Shown here piece by piece: positions 10,801 through 21,943 of a stretch of DNA of 64,000 bases. Location of the stretch: the NCBI GenBank assembly GCA_030686995.1, contig CM060697.1, positions 104,345,272 through 104,409,271 on the forward strand. The letters run 5' to 3'. The notes below the pieces were generated by a model that saw only the letters and a program-made list of their open reading frames with translations, was not told where the DNA came from and ran no database searches. Both the position numbers and the translations under genes were made by a program. How positions within the stretch are numbered: the first letter of the stretch is position 1; the number at the start of each line of letters is the position of its first letter. This DNA comes from Artemisia argyi (taxonomy: Eukaryota; Streptophyta; Magnoliopsida; Asterales; Asteraceae).

Positions 10801-13800
10801 TAAACAATAGTAAATGGTAGCACACTTGCAAATAAACAAATCTCCATTATTTAATCACCAAATCTATTACGATTTCAATCATTGTTTATAATGTTTCAAA
10901 CTCAAACTAACAACTAAAACTTTATTTTATCTTTCAATCCTATGCTCCAAGCATGTTCATCGTGTTTGGACTTAGCCAATGCCTTTGTGAATGGATCAGC
11001 TAGATTATCCTCTGATCGTATGTCTTTCACAATCACGTGTCCTTCTTCTACCTTTCTTCGAACAAAATGGTATTTCCTTTCAATGTGTTTTGACTTTCCG
11101 TGATCCTTGGGTTCCTTAGTCAAGGCGACTGCACTCTCATTATCACAGAATATTTCAATGGGATCTTGTACTGTTGGAACAACTCCAAGATCTCCAATGA
11201 AATTCTTCATCCAAATAGCTTCCTTTGAAGCTTCACAAGTTGCAATATACTCGGACTCACATGTGGAGTCTGCTACTGTATCCTGCTTTGAACTTTTCCA
11301 CGTCACCGCTCCCCCATTTAGCAAAAATACCCAACCAGACTGTGAACGACTATCATCTTTATCTGTTTGGAAACTTGCATCACAATAACCAGTCACTTTG
11401 AGTTCTTCTCCACCATAAACTAAGAACCTGTCTTTAGTATTTCTTAAATACTTAAGAATGTTCTTTACTGCTGTCCAATGACCTTCACCAGGGTTCTGCT
11501 GATGTCGACTCACCATGCTCAAAGCAAAGGAGACATCAGGCCTTGTACACGTCATGGCATACATGATCGATCCTACAGCCGAAGCATATGGGACTCGACT
11601 CATTCTGTCCAATTCTTCATTAGTTTTCGGACATAGATCCTTACTAATCTTTATGCCATGATGTAAGGGTAGATTCCCTTTCTTAGAATTCTCCATTTTG
11701 AATCTTTTCAAAATTTTATCTAAGTACGTGTCCTGGCTAAGTCCTATAAGACGCTTTGACCTATCTCTGTAAATCTTTATACCTAGAATATATGTTGCAT
11801 CTCCCAAATCTTTCATAGAGAAACATTTCCCCAACCATTCTTTTACACTTTGTAATGTTGGGATATCGTTTCCTATGAGTAGTATATCATCCACATATAA
11901 TACCAGGAAGACTACAATACTCCCACTGACTTTGATATATATACAGGACTCATCTTCGCTTCTAGAAAATCCAAACTGTGTGACTTTCTCATGGAAGCAG
12001 AGATTCCAGCTACGAGATGCTTGTTTAAGTCCATAAATGGCCTTTTGAAGCTTGCACACTCTTTTAGGATACTTTGCATTTTCAAAACCTTCTGGTTGTG
12101 CCATAAACACATCCTCTGTTAGTTTTCCGTTAAGGAAAGCGGTCTTGACATCCATCTGCCATATTTCATAATCATGAAACGCAGCTATGGCAAGCATTAT
12201 CCTAATTGACTTTATTTTAGCTACTGGTGAGAAGGTTTCATCATAATCAATCCCGTGGGTTTGAGTATAACCCTTCGCTACCAACCTAGCTTTATAAGTG
12301 TGTACATTCCCATCCATGTCTGTCTTCTTCTTGAAGATCCACTTACATCCCACAATCTTAAGACCGTGTGTAGTGTCAATCAAGTTCCAAACTTGGTTGT
12401 CATACATAGATTTAATCTCGCTTTTCATAGCTTCCTTCCACTTAGCAGCCTCAGGGCTTGCCATCGCTTCCTTGTAGTTAGCAGGCTCATCCAACTCACT
12501 TAGTGTACTATCACTAATCTTGTCCTCTTCAATATGGAAACCATAATAGAATTGAGGATCCTGAGAAGGCTTGCTTACTCTACTACTTGTTCTGCGAATG
12601 GGTAAGGATATATCATCAGGTTCAACAGGTGTCACCACCTCTTGTTGAATGTCAGTGTTTACTATAGGTTCTTTATCGGCAGAATCTTGAATTTCTTCAA
12701 GGTCTATTTTACTCCCACTGTCCTCTTTGGATATCATTTCTCTCTCGAGGAACGTTCCTCTTCGAGCTACAAACACCACATTATCCTTGGGTCTGTAAAA
12801 CAAATATCCAAATGACTCTTTAGGATAACCGACGAAAAGACACTTTTCGGATCTGGCTTCTAGTTTGTCCTGAGCTTCTCGTCTAACGAAAACCTCACAA
12901 CCCCAGATTTTGATGTGCCCAAGGGAAGGACGTTTTCCCTTCCACATCTCAAAAGGTGTCTTCAAAACCTTCTTAGTGGGTACAAGATTTAAGATATGGG
13001 CGGCTGTTTCTAGTGCGTAACCCCAGAAGCTTATTGGAAGTGTTGCTCGACACATCATAGATCGAACCATGTCTAACAAGGTTCTATTTCTCCTCTCCGC
13101 AACTCCATTTAGTTGTGGTGTTCTAGGAGGAGTTAACTGTGAAACTATACCACAGTTTTTAAGATGATCGAAAAATTCGATACTAAGGTATTCTCCTCCC
13201 CTATCGGACCGGAGCACCTTTATCTTTCTGCCCAGTTGGTTCTCTACTTCGTTTTGAAACCTTTTGAATACTTCAAAAGTATCCGACTTATGTTTAATCA
13301 GATAAACATATCCATATCTACTGAAATCATCAGTAAATGTAACGTAGTAGCGGTTTCCATCCTTTGTGGTTGATCGGAATGGTCCACACACATCCGTGTG
13401 TACTAAGTCCAATAATCCTTCACCTCTTTCACATGTTCCTGTGAATGGTGATTTAGTCATCTTTCCCAATAAGCAAGACTCGCATACATCATCCGATTTG
13501 AAGTCGAATGATTCCAACACTCCATCCTTTTGGAGTTGGGCGATGCGTTTCTTGTTTATGTGCCCAAGACAAGAATGCCACAATTTTGATTTATCAATCT
13601 CATTAGATGAACCAACATTTAAAATCACATTGCTATTATCACTAATACATTCAACAGTTTCATATATGCCTTTGCAAGGAGAAGCTTTAAATATAAAACA
13701 ACCATTTGAATAAACCAAAATATCTCCATTCTCATTGTCAAATGAAAATTGATAACCATCCTTAAACAAAACATGAAATGAAATAATGTTTCTTGTCATT

Positions 13801-16800
13801 TCTGACGAATAACAACAATTATTTAAATTTATCCTAACTCCAGACTTTAGCATGAGCTCGTACTTTCCAATCTTCGTCACAGGTGTGATTTTCCTGTTCC
13901 CCATGACTAAGTTGAGCTCTCCATGCTTCAACTTCTTACTTTCCTTTAGACCCTGCGATACAGTGCAAATGTGAGTACCACACCCTGTATCCAAGACCCA
14001 CGAATCAGAAGTTGTAGTATTGTGGAGTTCGATCATAAACATACCTGAGTGACTACCCTTTTCGACCTTTCCGTCTTTGAGGTCCTTCAGATATTTTGGG
14101 CAGCTACGCTTCCAATGTCCCTTTGTGTTGCAGTAGAAGCACACTGCTTCCTTTGGATCACTTGTCGGTGCAATATCAGATTCAGCCTTTCTCTTAGACC
14201 CATAATCGGACTTTCCTTTTGTGGCCTTTCCTTTCCAGTTGGAATGAGAAGTCTTTCTTTTCTTTGCATTATGACCAACAGTCAACACAGGAGCCGCTGA
14301 AGTAGAGGGCATATCAATCTTCTTGATCCCTTGCTCAGCGGTTTGCAACAAGCTATGGAGTTCCATTATTGAGGTCTCTTTCCCGTTCATTTGATACGAG
14401 AGCACAAACTGATTGTAATCAGCTGGCAGACCAGATAGGATTATGTTGATAGAAAGCTCAGTATCGAATACCATGTTCAGAGATCCCAATCTGTCAAAGT
14501 ACCCTTTCATCTCTAAGACAAAAGCACAAATAGAGGCTCCAGGTTTTGGTTTGCAAGCCATGAGGGATTTAACAACATCAAGGCGTTCTTTGCTTGCCTT
14601 TGCCTGAAACATTTCCTTGAGCTGTTGGTTCATCTCATAAGCCCAAGTGTACTCAAAAGTCTTTTGCAGTTCAGGGCTCATGGACGATGCCATGATGCAT
14701 GACACTTTGTTTGCATCATCATAGTGCTTTCGGTGAGCTTCAATCTCTTCTTGGGTTGAATCATCATCAATTTTGGGAATTTGCTCATCGAGAACATACT
14801 CTTTGTTCTCGTACCTTAGGGTGAACCTAAGGTTTCGCATCCAGTCCATATAGTTAGGACCGGTGAGTCTTTCCCTCCCAAGAACTGAGAGTAATGAGAA
14901 GTTTGGGTTATGTGAGGGATTGGGAACGGGAGGATTGACACCATTTTCAGTAGACATCTATAAGATAAAACAGTTTTAGTTTAGCATGAATATTCCTTAA
15001 TCAATTACCCAATTTTATATTAAGGCTAGGATCCATATTTTAGATTCGTTTTATGAAGAGGGTTGCCATAATCATATCACGAAATTATTTTAGGTAGACA
15101 ATGTCTTTGTCAATTTCATTCTCTATGAAATTCCTAGTTCTTTTGAGATTCATTGATTCTGATCAATGGCATGTTAATCTCGTATATGCTTATCTACAAT
15201 TCATGACTGGGATGCCGAGGATCATGAATAAGACAGTGAATTTAACCATGCAAAACCCGCGTGGTACCCGGCTCGAGTCAGCCCGAGAATCGCGAGACCC
15301 ACATCACCTTTCACTTATGTTCTCTTATTAATGTGCCGGTAAACCACACACGCTCCATTAATAGCCCATATGATAGATGTGCGGTTTTCATGGGTTGGCA
15401 TACTATTCACATTTTCTATATATCTAAAACGGGAATTTTGTTTTAGTAGTTTCAAATAATATAACAATTATAATATATATATAAGGTTCCTTTTAAACAT
15501 TTTAAACTTTTGTTCTATTTTAAACATTTTAAAATATAGGGTTCAAAATGAAACATTTTAAACTTTAGGGTTCTATTTTAAACATTTTAAAATATAAGGT
15601 TAAAAACGAAACATTTTAAACTTTAAGGTTCTATTTTAAACATTTTAAAATATAAGGTTCAAAATGTAAATTCATATTAACATTCAATGATCATAAGACA
15701 ATAATATAATATACAATTATTATTTACACTTATCACATGTTAACAATTTACTTTTTAAGTGCTAATAGAATTAGGCTAAAGCTCTGATGCCACTGATGGG
15801 TTTTCTATTCCCTAACTAGATTAATACGCAGCGGAATAATAATAATCTAGGGCAAGAAGGGAACTAAACCCTAAAGGATCTAAACCTAATTAACTAAAAG
15901 CAACTTAAAAGAAATAAATAAATAAGTAATTAAAAGGAAAGAAGAAAATTACTAACCTTTGAGAAAATCGAATTTCTCACTCGGACCACCTTGGTCGAAC
16001 TTGGAGGCGAGTACCCAAACGAGAGTACCTCTAATAGTTCACACCCAAGAACCAAAAAGAAACTATTCTTTCGAACTCCTAAGGTCCCGATAAACGAAAG
16101 ACTCTTACAAGGAGTAGGAACTAGAATGAGTAGGAATGAGCAATTAAAAGCCAAGGCATGTTCCTTCTATATATAAGGAAAGAAAAGGGTCTTGGTTTAC
16201 CCTTTGGAGCGATGTGGGACTTTTCCCAAAAAACAACATTACATGCCTTGTTACGGCGTAACACTCAACGTGCTTATGCCGTGACTTATTCTTTGAATCA
16301 TTTTCTCTTTTACGGTTCACTGAGGGCGACCCAAAAAGGACTTCACTTTTGACGATAGTCTCACCAATTAGTTACGAACTTGGACATTAATTCCAACATA
16401 AATTAATATGCAAACCAATATGAACAGTCTTTTGATTATATGCGAATCAAATACTTACAATCTGTCCACTTTATTTTATCAGAAGGTGGTTCGGAGGAGG
16501 CTAAAGCGGCAGCTTATTGGACCACATTGGCACCAAACGTGGAGGATTACAGCCATTCGGTTGCAAGGATGATTGCATCCGGGTCGGGTCAACTAATTAG
16601 AGGAATAATATGGTGTGGGGATGTGACAGTTGATAGATTGAAATGGGGTAATGAATTTTTGAAGATAAGGATGAAATCTGGTCAGAAATCAGAGATTAGT
16701 CCTGCAACTTTGAGGAGAGTCAAAAGGTATCGACTTTGCCCTTGACCTTTCTTGTGTTGTTGATTGCTATTATGGCATTTTAAAAAGCCAACCATAATTA

Positions 16801-17670
16801 TTCTTAAGCTCCTTTCTGTCGCCTAGTTTTGGTCTGGATTGTGTTTGTATACTCGCATAGTGTTTAAACTCTCGAAATTTATATTGTTCAGGGTGAAGAG
16901 ATTGACCAAAATGTCAGAGAATATGGCAACCGGGCTGCTCTCTGGAGTCGTAAAGGTATCAGGATTTTTTACTAGCTCGATTGTGAACTCCATGCCAGGA
17001 AAGAAGTTCTTCAACCTTCTTCCCGGAGAGATTGTTCTTGCTTCGTTGGATGGATTCAGTATGTCTTCCAATCTTTCACTGCCATAATAAAGTCTAGTTG
17101 TTCTTTAAATCATCATCTTCAGTTGAAATGCTGATATGATTTTTTTTCGCAGATAAGGTTTGTGATGCGGTTGAAGTAGCTGGGAGGAATGTTATGTCAA
17201 CTACATCAACTGTTACAACCGATCTTGTTTCTCACAAGTAAGGCCTCTTGTTTTGATACTAGTAAACTATAAGGAATTGGTTGTGTGACAAAAATGGGCA
17301 GGTCGGTTGAGTGGTCAAAATGGATAATTTTGGGTTGTGGCGACCCACAAACAAAGATACTTATCTTTTTCTTTAGTTTAATAATTAATTAGTGTCTTCG
17401 GTGTATGGTAGTAAGCTTGATTTCTGTTTTTGGGCAATAGAAAGTTAACGGGATTTGTTAATTGTTGATGACAGGCATGGTGAACAGGCTGCAAAGGTAA
17501 CTAGTGAAGGGATGGACGCTGCAGGACATGCATTTGGGACGGCTTGGGCAGTGTTCAAGATACGAAAAGCTTTGAACCCAAAGAGCGTTGTTAAGCCAAC
17601 CACTCTAGTGAAAGCTGCTGCTTCTCAGTCAAGCTCGTCAAAATTGAAGTCAAAATCGATGTCCTCCTAA
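7877..17670 (+). CDS. ERD7: ERD7-like senescence/dehydration-associated protein, 5 exons, 409 aa
   Basis: Exons are 7877-8417, 16486-16726 (or from 16483), 16892-17058, 17153-17237 and 17475-17670. All introns are GT-AG, and the exons sum to 1230 nt with the frame kept at every junction. The N-terminal part is Ser/Asn-rich (SSLYPEINESNPY), then comes the conserved block around LHLID-type IVHLIDKDQS, WPLAKDEAVVKLD and HYFFTLRV. The C-terminal senescence domain has YWTTLAPNVEDYSHS, GSGQLIRGIIWCGDV, LPGEIVLASLDGF, KVCDAVEVAGRNVMSTTS and AAGHAFGTAWAVFKIRKA. Plant ERD7-family proteins are induced by drought, cold and senescence, and are reported to bind membrane lipids and help remodel membranes in cold. 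Intron 1 is about 8.07 kb because a Ty1/copia element lies in it; without that element it would be about 1.09 kb. Whether this is ERD7 itself or a close paralogue cannot be told here. Confidence 0.93.
9425..10029 (-). repeat. 3' LTR (605 bp) of the intronic copia element
   Basis: On the plus strand it runs from TGATGGGTTTTC to TTAATTCCAACA. It is identical to 15794-16398 except T at 9897 versus C at 16266. On the minus strand a TATATATA box lies near 9800. Because the element is reversed, this plus-strand-left copy is its 3' LTR. Confidence 0.96.
10030..10913 (-). other. 3' non-coding region and polypurine tract of the intronic copia element
   Basis: No ORF of note lies between the pol stop and the 3' LTR. 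On the minus strand, AAGTGGGAGAC directly abuts the LTR and is the expected plus-strand primer site for reverse transcription. Confidence 0.75.
10914..14957 (-). CDS. Ty1/copia Gag-Pol polyprotein, 1347 aa, uninterrupted
   Basis: A single ORF. Residues ~1-220 are a UBN2/copia-type Gag. The zinc knuckle CFYCNTKGHWKRSCP is near residue 270, and the protease active site WVLDTGCGTHIC near 320. Then come the integrase HHCC zinc region (HSCLGH...CESCLLGK) and the integrase core (DVCGPF, DDFSRYGYVY, RSDRGGEY, PQLNGVAERRNRT). RT follows with [32 protein letters not shown] and the catalytic YVDDILL, and RNase H with GYCDASF, WKSSKQ and SEYIA, ending in KSKHIERKYHFVR. Together these package, cut, copy and integrate the element. 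No stop or frameshift is seen, and the length is normal for the family. It is likely recently active. Confidence 0.96.
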   Translation of the reverse strand: MSTENGVNPPVPNPSHNPNFSLLSVLGRERLTGPNYMDWMRNLRFTLRYENKEYVLDEQIPKIDDDSTQEEIEAHRKHYDDANKVSCIMASSMSPELQKTFEYTWAYEMNQQLKEMFQAKASKERLDVVKSLMACKPKPGASICAFVLEMKGYFDRLGSLNMVFDTELSINIILSGLPADYNQFVLSYQMNGKETSIMELHSLLQTAEQGIKKIDMPSTSAAPVLTVGHNAKKRKTSHSNWKGKATKGKSDYGSKRKAESDIAPTSDPKEAVCFYCNTKGHWKRSCPKYLKDLKDGKVEKGSHSGMFMIELHNTTTSDSWVLDTGCGTHICTVSQGLKESKKLKHGELNLVMGNRKITPVTKIGKYELMLKSGVRINLNNCCYSSEMTRNIISFHVLFKDGYQFSFDNENGDILVYSNGCFIFKASPCKGIYETVECISDNSNVILNVGSSNEIDKSKLWHSCLGHINKKRIAQLQKDGVLESFDFKSDDVCESCLLGKMTKSPFTGTCERGEGLLDLVHTDVCGPFRSTTKDGNRYYVTFTDDFSRYGYVYLIKHKSDTFEVFKRFQNEVENQLGRKIKVLRSDRGGEYLSIEFFDHLKNCGIVSQLTPPRTPQLNGVAERRNRTLLDMVRSMMCRATLPISFWGYALETAAHILNLVPTKKVLKTPFEMWKGKRPSLGHIKIWGCEVFVRREAQDKLEARSEKCLFVGYPKESFGYLFYRPKDNVVFVARRGTFLEREMISKEDSGSKIDLEEIQDSADKEPIVNTDIQQEVVTPVEPDDISLPIRRTSSRVSKPSQDPQFYYGFHIEEDKISDSTLSELDEPANYKEAMASPEAAKWKEAMKSEIKSMYDNQVWNLIDTTHGLKIVGCKWIFKKKTDMDGNVHTYKARLVAKGYTQTHGIDYDETFSPVAKIKSIRIMLAIAAFHDYEIWQMDVKTAFLNGKLTEDVFMAQPEGFENAKYPKRVCKLQKAIYGLKQASRSWNLCFHEKVTQFGFSRSEDESCIYIKVSGSIVVFLVLYVDDILLIGNDIPTLQSVKEWLGKCFSMKDLGDATYILGIKIYRDRSKRLIGLSQDTYLDKILKRFKMENSKKGNLPLHHGIKISKDLCPKTNEELDRMSRVPYASAVGSIMYAMTCTRPDVSFALSMVSRHQQNPGEGHWTAVKNILKYLRNTKDRFLVYGGEELKVTGYCDASFQTDKDDSRSQSGWVFLLNGGAVTWKSSKQDTVADSTCESEYIATCEASKEAIWMKNFIGDLGVVPTVQDPIEIFCDNESAVALTKEPKDHGKSKHIERKYHFVRRKVEEGHVIVKDIRSEDNLADPFTKALAKSKHDEHAWSIGLKDKIKF
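15497..15666 (-). repeat. about three tandem ~62-bp repeats in the copia leader
   Basis: Units built on AAACATTTTAAACTTTAGG and TTCTATTTTAAACATTTT repeat nearly three times between the primer-binding site and the Gag start. Small changes exist between units. Such leader repeats often differ between copies of a family. Any regulatory role is unknown. Confidence 0.75.
15781..15792 (-). other. primer-binding site of the intronic copia element
   Basis: The minus strand reads TGGCATCAGAGC one base after the 5' LTR end. It matches the complement of the initiator tRNA-Met 3' end (TGGTATCAGAGC) at 11 of 12 positions. Confidence 0.85.
15794..16398 (-). repeat. 5' LTR (605 bp) of the intronic copia element
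   Basis: Same length and sequence as 9425-10029 apart from one base. It is followed by the TSD TAAAT. It would carry the element's promoter, firing antisense to the ERD7-like gene. Confidence 0.96.
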
Positions 17671-18361
17671 ACCGGTTATTCCAGATATTTATTCAGATTT
17701 TAGGTACTTAGAAATCTTAGATGCGTTGCTTGTTATATGTGGAGTTGATTGTTTGTCTTTTGTGCGTGTATGTTTGCTTGCATTGGAAGGGTATCACTTT
17801 ATGCATCAATGAGAAATATTAAGTGAAACGATGATCATATGTAAATTACTAATTACTTCTATTCTGAAATTTAAGTTGAATTGTCTAATTTTCTGTACAT
17901 AGATCAAATAGATGTCCTTTGGTTTGTTCTCGGCCAAAATCTGAACGCTGACTATAATACTCGAGGATTAACATACAATTTCGAGTTTGGCCAAAATCTG
18001 AAAGGGTTATGATAGTTGAATTTGGCGTATGTTATAAAGGTTATCTATTATGTGTTGGTCAACTTTCGAGTTTGTTTATGGAAGAAAATGGTCACTTTGT
18101 CGTAATTGGCACACTTTAGTGAACGGGTCGATCGTTGAGTAAATTTGAACATTTTTTTTTTTTATATATTGTCCTTATGCAGGACATCTGAGCCATTAAT
18201 CGTCATTAGTTATCAGGTTAAGGGTCCATAGCATGTATTTGTGTTATGTACCATTATATATTTATATCCTTTTTATGACCACATGAAATAAAGTACTAGT
18301 AATAAACAGTCATGGTCAAGAGTTCACATGGATAAAGGAAGTGCTACATTTTTCAATGTGT

Positions 18362-18459
18362 GATTCCATATATTATGTTTGTTTCCTTGGGTTAGTCGTC
18401 AACGGGATGAGATTCCATATATTATGTTTGTTTCCTTGGGTTAGTCGTCAACGGGATGA
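18362..18459. repeat. perfect 49-bp tandem duplication
   Basis: The unit beginning GATTCCATATATTATG and ending CAACGGGATGA occupies 18362-18410 and again 18411-18459, with no difference seen. It points to a recent local duplication or a mis-join in assembly. Confidence 0.9.
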
Positions 18460-18625
18460 GATCCTCTCAAGTTACTTGACTCAAGCTGGGTCATTATGAA
18501 CCATTGGATTTCATCCGATGGCTCAAATCAAAAGAAATTTTTTTTATTTGAGTTATTGGATCAAATCCAATGGCTCATAATGCCCTAACTTGACTCAAGT
18601 TGTGCTTACAACTTGAAAGGATCCT
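18460..18625. repeat. MITE-like inverted repeat, ~75-bp arms
   Basis: GATCCTCTCAAGTTACTTGA on the left pairs with the reverse complement of the right end (ACAACTTGAAAGGATCC). Matching continues through CCATTGGATTT-type words to a centre of A/T runs near 18540. No coding capacity. The TSD could not be fixed. Confidence 0.65.
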
Positions 18626-19819
18626 TGTCCGTCATCAACTCGTCATTATCATGTGAAACGTTTGGATGGGTGTGACAACAAACTTGACTTGTGGAAAAAA
18701 TTGTACCTATACTTTACTTTTTTACTTGTTTGTTAGTGTTATAATAATTCAAAAGAGTTTTTCTTTTTTTATTTTTCTTGTTAATTGAAGTTTTTGATCA
18801 AAAGAATTAAGGAAATGTGTGATAAAAGGATTATTGCAACCTTGTGTTTTCGGTGACTGGGACATTCAATTTTTAAGGTGTTTGGATGTGGGAATAAAAT
18901 CATGAGTTTCTAGTCTTTAAAGACCAAAATAAATGAATCCAAATACTTCCGCTTATGTTAAATCAAGCATATGTCCATTCTTATTGCCAGCAGGCGTGTA
19001 GCTACATAACAGAGTTCCGTTATGCAGCTAATGTAATACAGATAGAATCTAAATTGTGTTCAGTCGGGTTAGTAGGGTTGTTTGGGAGAATGTTTATATG
19101 GCTAACACTTAATTGTTCTTTTTTCAAATTTTAATAGGAAACTTATATATGGTAACAAAATCGATACTAATAAAGTTATATCTAATTTTTGTTGTACAAG
19201 CAGATTTTCTGCATCGTCTGAGACTTAATAGCGATTTTGAATCTATTTTTATTTTAGCGAATAAGAACAGTCTCACCTAATTAACCCATTAGAAACATAT
19301 AAATGAATACGGAGAAAGTAAGTTGGAAAATTTTCTATAAGATATAAGAACATGCTTGGTGCATTTTTGTCTTTCACTTTTCTAATAAGCTATTTCAGAA
19401 TATAAACATGAGTTAACTTATAAATTTTACATGAGTTCTTTAAAATTAAGCTCTCATAAATTTTGAAAGAGAAAAACTAATTTTAGTAGTTTTAGAAAAA
19501 TAATCCCCAACTTCCTACTCTTTTTCTATCTCGAACTTCACTTGGCCGACGAAGAAATTTCGAACAAAAGCGTCAGAACTCGCCGATAGGAAAGGAGAGA
19601 ATAGCTTTAGTAGTGAACTTCTATATCATTAGCGTGGGAGAGTGGTCACAAATAGAATGGCTTTCACAATTGTCAACATACTATTATTTGTCTCATTTGT
19701 CTCAAATGTACCACATTTAGTCCCACCATTTCTTTGAAATTATCCCTCTTTGTGCAAAATCTATATACCATCAATAGTACCATTACATTAATAGAATTAT
19801 CTCGATTCAACCACTTGAG

Positions 19820-20565
19820 CATGCAAGACTGTTAACCCCAAACCAACTGGTACAAGTGCTAGACCTATCACATGTTTTACAAAATTAACACAACATACTG
19901 GTAAAAGGTCCTATTATGAGAAAACAGTGTTTCATAATAAAATATCGGTTCCCAAAGTTAAAACTGTTAAGCCAGCAATTTGTACTGCTAGGGCAAATGG
20001 GGGCAATGCTGTTAAGGCTTCAGCATGTTGGAGATGAAAACCACCAACTCCAATAGTGCATCAATTACCATGAAGAAATATAATTACATTGATGCACGCA
20101 GTAGATCCAAGTCAGTAATGGCTTGAGTCCCCAAATGAAACTATTTTCCTTTACTTTATGTATAGGACATCCACAAGATGATGAAGAAGATCAAGGATAT
20201 GCTGACAGTGGATGCTCAAGGCACATGGCATGGAACATGTCTCACCTCACTGATTTTACACCTTTGGATGTAGGATATGTTACCTTTGGGGGAGGAATAA
20301 GTGGCAGAATTACGGGTAAAGGTACACTTAGAACAAGAAACTTGATTTTGAAGATGCGTATTTTGTGCAGGAACTCAAGTATAATCTCTTTAGTGTCTCA
20401 CAGATGTGTGACAAAAAGAACAAAGTTCTTTTTACAGACACGTAATGTCTTGTCCTATCTCCTAACTTTAAGCTACCTGATAAAAGTAAAGTATTACTTA
20501 AAGTTCCTAGAAAGGGCAATATGTACAGTGTTGATGATAAGGATTTATTTGTTACGCTTTTAAGA
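19820..20565 (+). pseudogene. truncated Ty1/copia Gag-protease region
   Basis: Frames broken by several stops show KTVNPKPTGTSARPIT, ANGGNAVKASACW, KKYNYIDARSRSKSVMA and then YADSGCSRHMAWNMSHLTDF with YVTFGGG. The last of these is a copia protease active site (DSG) with its usual downstream block. After frame changes, FSVSQMCDKK-like and LLKVPRKGNMYSVDD-like words follow. This order is familiar from abundant Asteraceae copia elements. The fragment is cut at 20565, where a gypsy LTR begins. A substitution at the normally conserved HMTG (here HMAW) and the stops show it is dead. Confidence 0.85.
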
Positions 20566-21918
20566 GGTCATTTAAGCCTTAAATCATGAATATATGGTCA
20601 AATATTGCCTTAAATCGTTTCTTTTCTCATTTTAGGTACTTGGGACGTGATTTCTGGAATTTTGAGCATTTTGGACATTTTTTGGCTCAAAAGTGAAGTA
20701 AACAACAAAGTCAAAGAAAACTTGTCACGAATTGCACCTGACGGCGTCATGCCTTAATAGCTGACGTCGTCACTTGAAGATAATGGAGTTGGAAAATATC
20801 ACACATGACGCTCCAGTGAACTCTTGATGGATTTACACCTGACGGCGTCAGGTGTATTTAGGAGTAGGCCGTCTGGTTATAGCTTAAAGAGAGACGGCTC
20901 AGAAGACTTATAATGTGATGACGTCAGAAGGTTGGATTTCACAAAACGAAACCCTAAGGATTTATAACCTGACACCGTCAGCCTTGTAATTCTATATATA
21001 CTTTTCGATTTTCCATTCATTACTGTGCAACTTTGGAGACATAAACCATAGTACGATTTTCTGGAGATTTTTAGGGTTTTCATACCCTCTTTTCTTTCAT
21101 GTTCAATTGAAGTTAAGTTTTCTTTTAATCATTCAATATGTCTATGTGTTGTTTGATAATATGTTTATCTTTTATTCCCATTAACATGCTAGCTTAAGTT
21201 TATTAGTGATTGCTTAGATATAATGAAGACTAGTTATTGATTGTTGATGAGTTGTATATTGTTTAGTTGATTGCTTTGTGTTAGATTAAGAAAACTGGCT
21301 GACCTCATTATGTAACAAGCTTGAACGTCTTAAAAACGCAATCGTATGTGCACCACGGTTTTTCTCGTTGTATTTAATGCATGAATTGATGTTAGTGATT
21401 CTATGATTAGGGTACTAAACGTGCCATTGTAGGAGAAATTGATATTTATATACTTAGGGAAGGTTGTGCACACCCCCACGACTGGTATTAAGGAATACAA
21501 TGCTTTAACTAAAACAATTGCACTGCGACATTCAACGAATCAACAAAAGATAACTAGGGAGTAATTATATCTAAGTAAACACATTTGTCTCACTATAAGA
21601 AGTTCACCATTTTACTTTTCTTGTTATTTTTTTTTTAGTTTAATTATTAGCTTTGGGTTAGTTGATTAGCAACTAATTATGCCCACTCCTTCCAAACATT
21701 TCATAAAATATAAAAATACAAAAAAAATCATCTCTCACCTTTAGACTTAGATTGACATACACTTCAACATAACGACACTATTCTCCTAAAGAACGATCAA
21801 TCCCTCAGACATACTTATACTACACTACAACGACCAGGTACACTGCCTGGAGGATTGCAAAAGCTTCTCAAGATCCCTTGAGAAGTAAAACCTTTTGTGA
21901 GGCCGCAATCATCGCATC
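20566..21918 (+). repeat. LTR of a Tat/Athila-like Ty3/gypsy element
   Basis: Homologous to the reverse of 39236-39677: the shared order is GGTCATTTAAGCC, TTTTAGGTACTT, several TGACGsCGTCA sites, then CTATATATA. The first ~25 bp of the LTR are missing. After the TATA box it continues through a long R-U5 to about 21918 (ATCGCATCA). It is immediately followed by a tRNA-Asp-type primer-binding site, so this is a 5' LTR. It interrupts or abuts the copia fragment. Confidence 0.8.
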
Positions 21919-21925
21919 AAGTTTT

Positions 21926-21943
21926 TGGTGCCGTTGCCGGGGA
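21926..21943 (+). other. primer-binding site, tRNA-Asp type
   Basis: TGGTGCCGTTGCCGGGGA differs at one base from the complement of the plant tRNA-Asp 3' end plus CCA. This site is a hallmark of Athila/Tat gypsy elements and fixes the orientation of the LTR before it. Confidence 0.85.

Larger units (their letters stand above)
9425..16398 (-). mobile_element. complete young Ty1/copia retrotransposon in intron 1 of the ERD7-like gene
   Basis: The element is 6974 bp, flanked by the perfect TSD TAAAT at 9420-9424 and 16399-16403. Its LTRs are 605 bp each and differ at one base. Order on the minus strand: LTR (starts TGTTGGAATTAATG), primer-binding site TGGCATCAGAGC (15781-15792), ~820-bp leader, one Gag-Pol ORF, ~880-bp 3' region, polypurine tract AAGTGGGAGAC (10030-10040), LTR. 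Every part needed for transposition appears present. It is antisense to the host gene. The RT motif YVDDILLIGND resembles the Angela/Tork branch, but lineage is not certain. Confidence 0.96.
17671..19815. other. intergenic region downstream of the ERD7-like gene
   Basis: This begins with the gene's 3' untranslated region; no strong AATAAA was found close to the stop. The rest is AT-rich with no supported gene. It contains a perfect 49-bp tandem duplication and an inverted-repeat element, listed separately. Confidence 0.5.
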
